Origin: JALORV01 sp035429805
GTDB taxonomy: Bacteria > Pseudomonadota > Gammaproteobacteria > Burkholderiales > Burkholderiaceae_F
DNA length: 64,000 bases
Direction: 5' to 3'
Assembly (NCBI GenBank): GCA_035429805.1
Contig: DAOMFL010000010.1
Span: forward strand, 1 to 64,000
Position 1 is the first letter of the stretch. Each line of letters begins with the position of its first letter. Shown here piece after piece: positions 60,460 to 64,000 of the stretch. Under the pieces are notes generated by a model. The model saw only the letters and a list, made by a program, of their open reading frames with translations, ran no database searches and was not told the DNA's origin. Position numbers and translations under genes: made by a program.

Positions 60460-62910
60460 ATGAACCCCTTCAACGCCACCTCACCACGACGCGCCATCTG
60501 GATGACTCGTCCATTGATCGCCCTCCTCTGTTGCCTCGTGGCCCTGCTGGCCGGCTGCGGCAGCAACAGCAGCGACGCGCCGCCCATCGCGACCCCGCTG
60601 AGCATTGCGCTCCAGCCGTCCGACCAGTCCGCGATGGCCGGCAGCAACGCAAGCTTCTCAGTTCAGGTCGGCGCTGCCGGCGCAGCGACCTCTATCCAGT
60701 GGCAGGCGCTCACCGGCGGAGCCTGGACCAACATTGCCGGCGCTACCGGGTCCACGTTGACGATCGCCGGCGTGACTCACGCGCAGGATGGATCGCAGTA
60801 CCGCGCTGTCGTGACAGCCAACGGCGTCACCGTGGTCAGCGCGCAGGTCACGCTGACGGTCACTGCCGCACCCGCCGCGCCGTCGATCACGGTGCAGCCG
60901 GCTGACGTGGCAATCACCGAGCCGGCCACCGCAACGTTCAATGTCACGGCGGCGGGCAGCGCGACCCTGGCTTACCAGTGGCAACGCCAGTTCAGCGGCA
61001 CATGGACCGACATCGCGGGAGCAGGGTCGGCGAGCTATACGACGCCAGCCACTGTGCGCGCCACTGACCATGGCGCGCAGTTCCGGGTCATCGTCACCAA
61101 CGCCGTCGGCAGCAGGACCAGCGAAGCTGCGACACTGACCGTCAATCCGGCACCTGTTGCTCCGGACTTCACGACGCAGCCGGTCGACGTCACGGTGACC
61201 GAGCCCGCAACGGCGAGCTTCACTGTCGCGGTAACCGGCACGCCGGCACCCACGCTGCAGTGGCAGTTCAGTACCGATGCCGGCACGACGTGGAACAACG
61301 TCACCAACGGCACCGGCACCACTGATGCGAGCTACAAGACCGCGGCCACGACGACCTCGATGAGTGGCTGGCGTTATCGCGCGCTCGCCACCAGCGGCGC
61401 CGGTGCGACTCCTTCCACTGCGGCGACGCTGACCGTGAATGCGGCAATCGCTGCGCCGGCGATCGTGCAGCATCCGGCCAATGCCACGGTGCCAAGCGCG
61501 ACGGCGGCCACCTTTACCGTCTCGGCGAGCGGTTCACCGTCGCCGACGTACCAGTGGCAGCGGCAGGCTCCGGGCGGCGGCGGCTTCTTCAACATCACCG
61601 GCGCCACCGGCGCGAGCTACACGACTCCCGCGGCGTACTTCCTGGACGACGGCGATGTGACGGACACCGGCACCCAGTACCGGGTGGTACTCACCAACGG
61701 GCAGGGCTCGGTGACGAGCAACGCCGCGACGCTGACGGTGACGCCCGCCGCGCTGGTCGGATTCACGCAGGTGTCCGCCGGCGCGAACCACGTGCTCGCG
61801 CTGGCCAGCAACGGCTCCGTCTGGTCCTGGGGCACGAACGGCTACGGCCAGGTCGGCCGCGCCTGCACCGCGTGCTCGCCCCGTCCGGTGAGCGGCCTTG
61901 CCGGCAGCTTCACGCAGGTGCTGGCACGCGGCGACACGTCATTCGCGGTGCGCAGCGACGGCACGGTCTGGGCGTGGGGCTACAACGACCATGGGCAGCT
62001 CGGCCGCAATGTCGCAGCCGGTACCAACAGCTCGACACCCGCCCAGGTGCTGCGGCAAAGCGACCTGCAGCCGCTGACAGCGATCGTCGGCCTGACGATG
62101 ACGAATGCCGGCGGCTCTGGCGGCGATGCCTCGGTGCTGGCCTGGACGGCGGCCGGTGCGGCGTGGAAGTGGGGCCACGCAGCGATCGAGCCCGGCCTGA
62201 GCAGCTATCCGGGCAACATGCTGATCGCCGCGGTACCGCATGTCTACTACGACGCGAGCACGGCAGCGCGCTCGCTGTCCCGCGCCGCAGCGGGCGGACA
62301 GGCGACGGTCGTCGCCATCGACGGGACTGGTGCCGCTGTCTTCTGGAGCTGCAACTTTGCCGGATGCTCATTTGGAACCACACCGGTGACGCCGTTCTCC
62401 TCGATAGGATTCAGCGGCACTGCGATCGACATCGCCATTGACGGCACGCGCGTCGCGCTGGTCCGGAGCGACAACACCCTCTGGGGACAGGCCTACACGA
62501 CGAACGGTTTCGGCGACGTCGTCTGGAACGGGCTCAACCAGAACCTCGTGCAGCTGCCGGTGCCGGTGTCCGTGACCCGCGCAACGGTTGGGCGCGGCGG
62601 CGCAGTCACGCTGGCCTGGGGCGCCGGCGGCGTTCTGTACGCAGCCGGCAACGACGTCGACGGACAACTCGGCGACGGCACCGCCGGCGGATCGCGCACG
62701 TCGTTCGCAGCCGTGCTGACGATCAACGACGGTGTCGCGGCGGCCGTCGGCGGCCGGACCACGCACGCGCTGCGCGCAGCGGGCGCACTGTGGGGCTGGG
62801 GCGAGAACTCGCTCCGCACGAACGGCACCACCGACAGCGCCAATCGGCCGATCGGTTCGTCCGGCTGGATTGCCCTCGAAGCAAGTCCGTTCTCCACGCG
62901 TGGCCGCTGA
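60460..62910 (+). CDS. Surface lipoprotein with Ig-like domains and RCC1 repeats
   Basis: The 816-residue product has a lipoprotein signal (LIALLCCLVALLAGC, Cys34). Four Ig-like domains follow at about 45-135, 140-230, 235-325 and 330-425, each with a W-bearing strand such as YQWQRQ, IQWQA or LQWQF and a closing AATLTV strand. From about 430 to the end come RCC1-type blades (ALASNGSVWSWGTNGYGQVG, AVRSDGTVWAWGYNDHGQLG, ALRAAGALWGWGEN), probably a seven-bladed propeller. It is likely exposed on the cell surface; the ligand is unknown. It is followed by a strong hairpin terminator. Confidence 0.85.
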   Translation: MNPFNATSPRRAIWMTRPLIALLCCLVALLAGCGSNSSDAPPIATPLSIALQPSDQSAMAGSNASFSVQVGAAGAATSIQWQALTGGAWTNIAGATGSTLTIAGVTHAQDGSQYRAVVTANGVTVVSAQVTLTVTAAPAAPSITVQPADVAITEPATATFNVTAAGSATLAYQWQRQFSGTWTDIAGAGSASYTTPATVRATDHGAQFRVIVTNAVGSRTSEAATLTVNPAPVAPDFTTQPVDVTVTEPATASFTVAVTGTPAPTLQWQFSTDAGTTWNNVTNGTGTTDASYKTAATTTSMSGWRYRALATSGAGATPSTAATLTVNAAIAAPAIVQHPANATVPSATAATFTVSASGSPSPTYQWQRQAPGGGGFFNITGATGASYTTPAAYFLDDGDVTDTGTQYRVVLTNGQGSVTSNAATLTVTPAALVGFTQVSAGANHVLALASNGSVWSWGTNGYGQVGRACTACSPRPVSGLAGSFTQVLARGDTSFAVRSDGTVWAWGYNDHGQLGRNVAAGTNSSTPAQVLRQSDLQPLTAIVGLTMTNAGGSGGDASVLAWTAAGAAWKWGHAAIEPGLSSYPGNMLIAAVPHVYYDASTAARSLSRAAAGGQATVVAIDGTGAAVFWSCNFAGCSFGTTPVTPFSSIGFSGTAIDIAIDGTRVALVRSDNTLWGQAYTTNGFGDVVWNGLNQNLVQLPVPVSVTRATVGRGGAVTLAWGAGGVLYAAGNDVDGQLGDGTAGGSRTSFAAVLTINDGVAAAVGGRTTHALRAAGALWGWGENSLRTNGTTDSANRPIGSSGWIALEASPFSTRGR

Positions 62911-62924
62911 GTCACCGACCACGG

Positions 62925-62957
62925 CAGGGCCGGCCGGCGAAGCCCGGCCGGCCTCTG
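62925..62957 (+). terminator. Strong hairpin terminator after the Ig/RCC1 gene
   Basis: GGCCGGCCGG pairs perfectly with CCGGCCGGCC around a six-base CGAAGC loop, and CAG/CTG extends the stem past a bulge. A partly U-rich tail (TCATTTCT) follows. It separates the lipoprotein gene from the SPFH gene. Confidence 0.6.
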
Positions 62958-63016
62958 TCATTTCTGCCCTTCACCACGCCGCTCGTCGGCACACGATTGA
63001 CAGCGACAGCGATTCT

Positions 63017-63040
63017 TATCAAAGTGATATCACTTTGATA
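63017..63040. promoter_or_regulatory. Perfect 24-bp palindrome at the SPFH promoter
   Basis: Half-site TATCAAAGTGAT is followed immediately by its exact reverse complement. A consensus -35 TTGACA lies at 62997-63002, so the palindrome covers the -10/+1 region, and it abuts the GGAGG ribosome site (63041-63045). It is an operator candidate, or an RNA hairpin next to the ribosome site. Confidence 0.75.
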
Positions 63041-63050
63041 GGAGGCCGCG

Positions 63051-63935
63051 ATGCAACAGCTGTCCCGCACCAACGAAGTCGAGCGCCACAGCGCGAGCGG
63101 CTACCTGTGGATCTTCATCGGACTCGTGCTGATCGCCGTCGGCATATTCCTGGTCGTGCGTCCCATCGGCATCGTGCCGCTGTTCGTCGGCGTGCTGCTG
63201 ATCCTGGTCGGAGCCTTCGTGCTGGCGGGTCTCTACATGCTGCAGCCCAACGAGGCGGCGATCCTGCTGCTGTTCGGCCAGTACGTCGGCACTGACCGCT
63301 CCGAAGGCCTGCGCTGGGCCAACCCGTTCTATCGCAAGCTGAAGATCAGCCTGCGCGCTCATAACCTCGCCAGCGAGCGGCTGAAGGTCAACGACAAGCG
63401 CGGCAACCCGATCGAGATTGCGGCGGCGATCGTCTGGCGTGTGCGCAACACCGCGCAGGCGGTGTTCGACGTCGAAGACTACGAGCAGTACGTGCGCGTG
63501 CAGGCCGAAGCCGCGGTGCGTCATCTGGCCTCGAGCTACGCCTACGACGAGGGCGAGGACCTGCACGAAGGCGAGATCACGCTGCGCGCCGGGCAGGACC
63601 GGGTGGCGCAGTCGCTGATCCGCGAACTGACCGACCGCTTCGACCAGGCCGGTGTCGTCGTCGAGGACGCCAAGCTGACTCACCTTGCGTATGCGCCGGA
63701 GATCGCTCAGGTGATGCTGCGCCGGCAGCAGGCGGAAGCGATCATTGCCGCCCGCAGCAAGATCGTGCACGGAGCGGTCAGCATGGTCGAGATGGCTCTC
63801 AATGGCCTGTCGGAGCGCGGCATCGTGCACCTCGACGACGAGCGGCGCGCGGCGATGGTCAGCAACCTGCTGGTCGTGCTGTGCGCGGAGTCCGAGGCAC
63901 AGCCGGTGATCAATACCGGCACGCTGTATCAGTAG
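63051..63935 (+). CDS. SPFH (band 7/prohibitin-type) membrane protein
   Basis: SPFH proteins build membrane-bound scaffolds. The 294-residue product has two N-terminal hydrophobic helices (residues about 17-39 and 42-63), then the SPFH domain: LQPNEAAILLLFGQYVGTDRSEGLRW, KVNDKRGNPIEIAAAIVWRV, VFDVEDYEQYVRVQAEAAVRHLAS and VEDAKLTHLAYAPEIAQVMLRRQQAEAIIAAR, with a helical C-terminus. Length fits the slipin-like bacterial subgroup. GGAGG lies six bases before the ATG, right after the palindrome. The next gene begins 17 bp downstream. Confidence 0.92.
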   Translation: MQQLSRTNEVERHSASGYLWIFIGLVLIAVGIFLVVRPIGIVPLFVGVLLILVGAFVLAGLYMLQPNEAAILLLFGQYVGTDRSEGLRWANPFYRKLKISLRAHNLASERLKVNDKRGNPIEIAAAIVWRVRNTAQAVFDVEDYEQYVRVQAEAAVRHLASSYAYDEGEDLHEGEITLRAGQDRVAQSLIRELTDRFDQAGVVVEDAKLTHLAYAPEIAQVMLRRQQAEAIIAARSKIVHGAVSMVEMALNGLSERGIVHLDDERRAAMVSNLLVVLCAESEAQPVINTGTLYQ

Positions 63936-63952
63936 GCAGCGAGCGCAGCCCA

Positions 63953-64000
63953 TGAGTCCGACGCTGGCGATTGCCATGATCGTGGCCGGCGCAGCGCTGC
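63953..64000 (+). CDS. Start of a membrane or exported protein, cut by the window edge
   Basis: Only 16 codons are visible, reading MSPTLAIAMIVAGAAL. The hydrophobic stretch suggests a membrane helix or signal peptide. It starts 17 bp after the SPFH stop on the same strand and is probably in the same operon. No family can be assigned. Confidence 0.5.

Noticed and set aside
1..64000. tRNA, rRNA, CRISPR arrays, insertion sequences, phage genes and known riboswitches
   Set aside because: No cloverleaf-like genes, regularly spaced repeats, transposase or integrase genes, phage structural genes or riboswitch cores were recognised by eye; small RNAs could still be missed.

Overview
The window is a stretch of chromosome from a high-GC Betaproteobacterium, most likely of the order Burkholderiales. 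The gene orders support this: dnaK-grpE near hemH, hrcA divergent from nadK-recN, moaC next to a BepA-type protease, and glnE divergent from yhdP-nitrilase-tldD. Codon use looks even throughout. I see no rRNA, tRNA, insertion sequence, prophage or CRISPR array. The window opens inside dnaK and closes just inside a membrane-protein gene.

Layout. Positions 1-2737 hold heat-shock and haem genes (dnaK, grpE, hemH) with sigma-32-like promoters. Positions 2983-5684 hold a DUF6502 gene overlapped by a lipoprotein with seven DUF5666-like repeats. Positions 5731-7454 hold a nitric-oxide/Fe-S-repair group (a small membrane protein, a YgbA-type protein and the di-iron repair protein RIC) with two FNR/Dnr-type boxes. 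Positions 7518-18940 are housekeeping: prolyl oligopeptidase, hrcA, nadK, recN, an ornithine-cyclodeaminase-like protein, moaC, a BepA-like protease and a ferredoxin-NADP reductase. Positions 19001-21565 are a tightly overlapping minus-strand run: yheT-like, SnoaL-like, zinc-finger and ilvE.

Positions 21640-42913 look like a sugar-acid catabolic island in two parallel halves. Each half has an Ldh-family oxidoreductase, a D-2-hydroxyacid dehydrogenase, at least one SDR, a dehydratase (IlvD/EDD type in one, UxaA type in the other) and its own importer (a MalFGK-type ABC system in one, a TRAP system in the other). The second half adds a diketo-acid hydrolase of the FAH family and a FadR-type GntR regulator. 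The two divergent promoters of the island share an almost identical 20-bp operator, so one regulator probably governs both halves. The likely route is sugar acid to 2-keto-3-deoxy acid to 2,4-diketo-3-deoxy acid to pyruvate plus a hydroxy acid; the substrate cannot be read from the sequence.

Positions 43052-54047 return to housekeeping (azlCD, an MFS remnant, glnE, yhdP, nitrilase, tldD). Positions 54152-54568 are a non-coding inverted-repeat element with a perfect hairpin at each end. Next comes a phospholipid gene pair, then a DAHP synthase gene preceded by what reads as a complete transcription attenuator. Its leader peptide carries six Phe, two Tyr and one Trp codon, and four short segments can form exclusive pause, antiterminator and terminator hairpins. 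This is the most striking signal in the window. The end holds a Tat-exported FAH-family lipoprotein, a BTAD/winged-helix regulator divergent from an Ig/RCC1-repeat lipoprotein, and an SPFH protein behind a perfect 24-bp palindrome.
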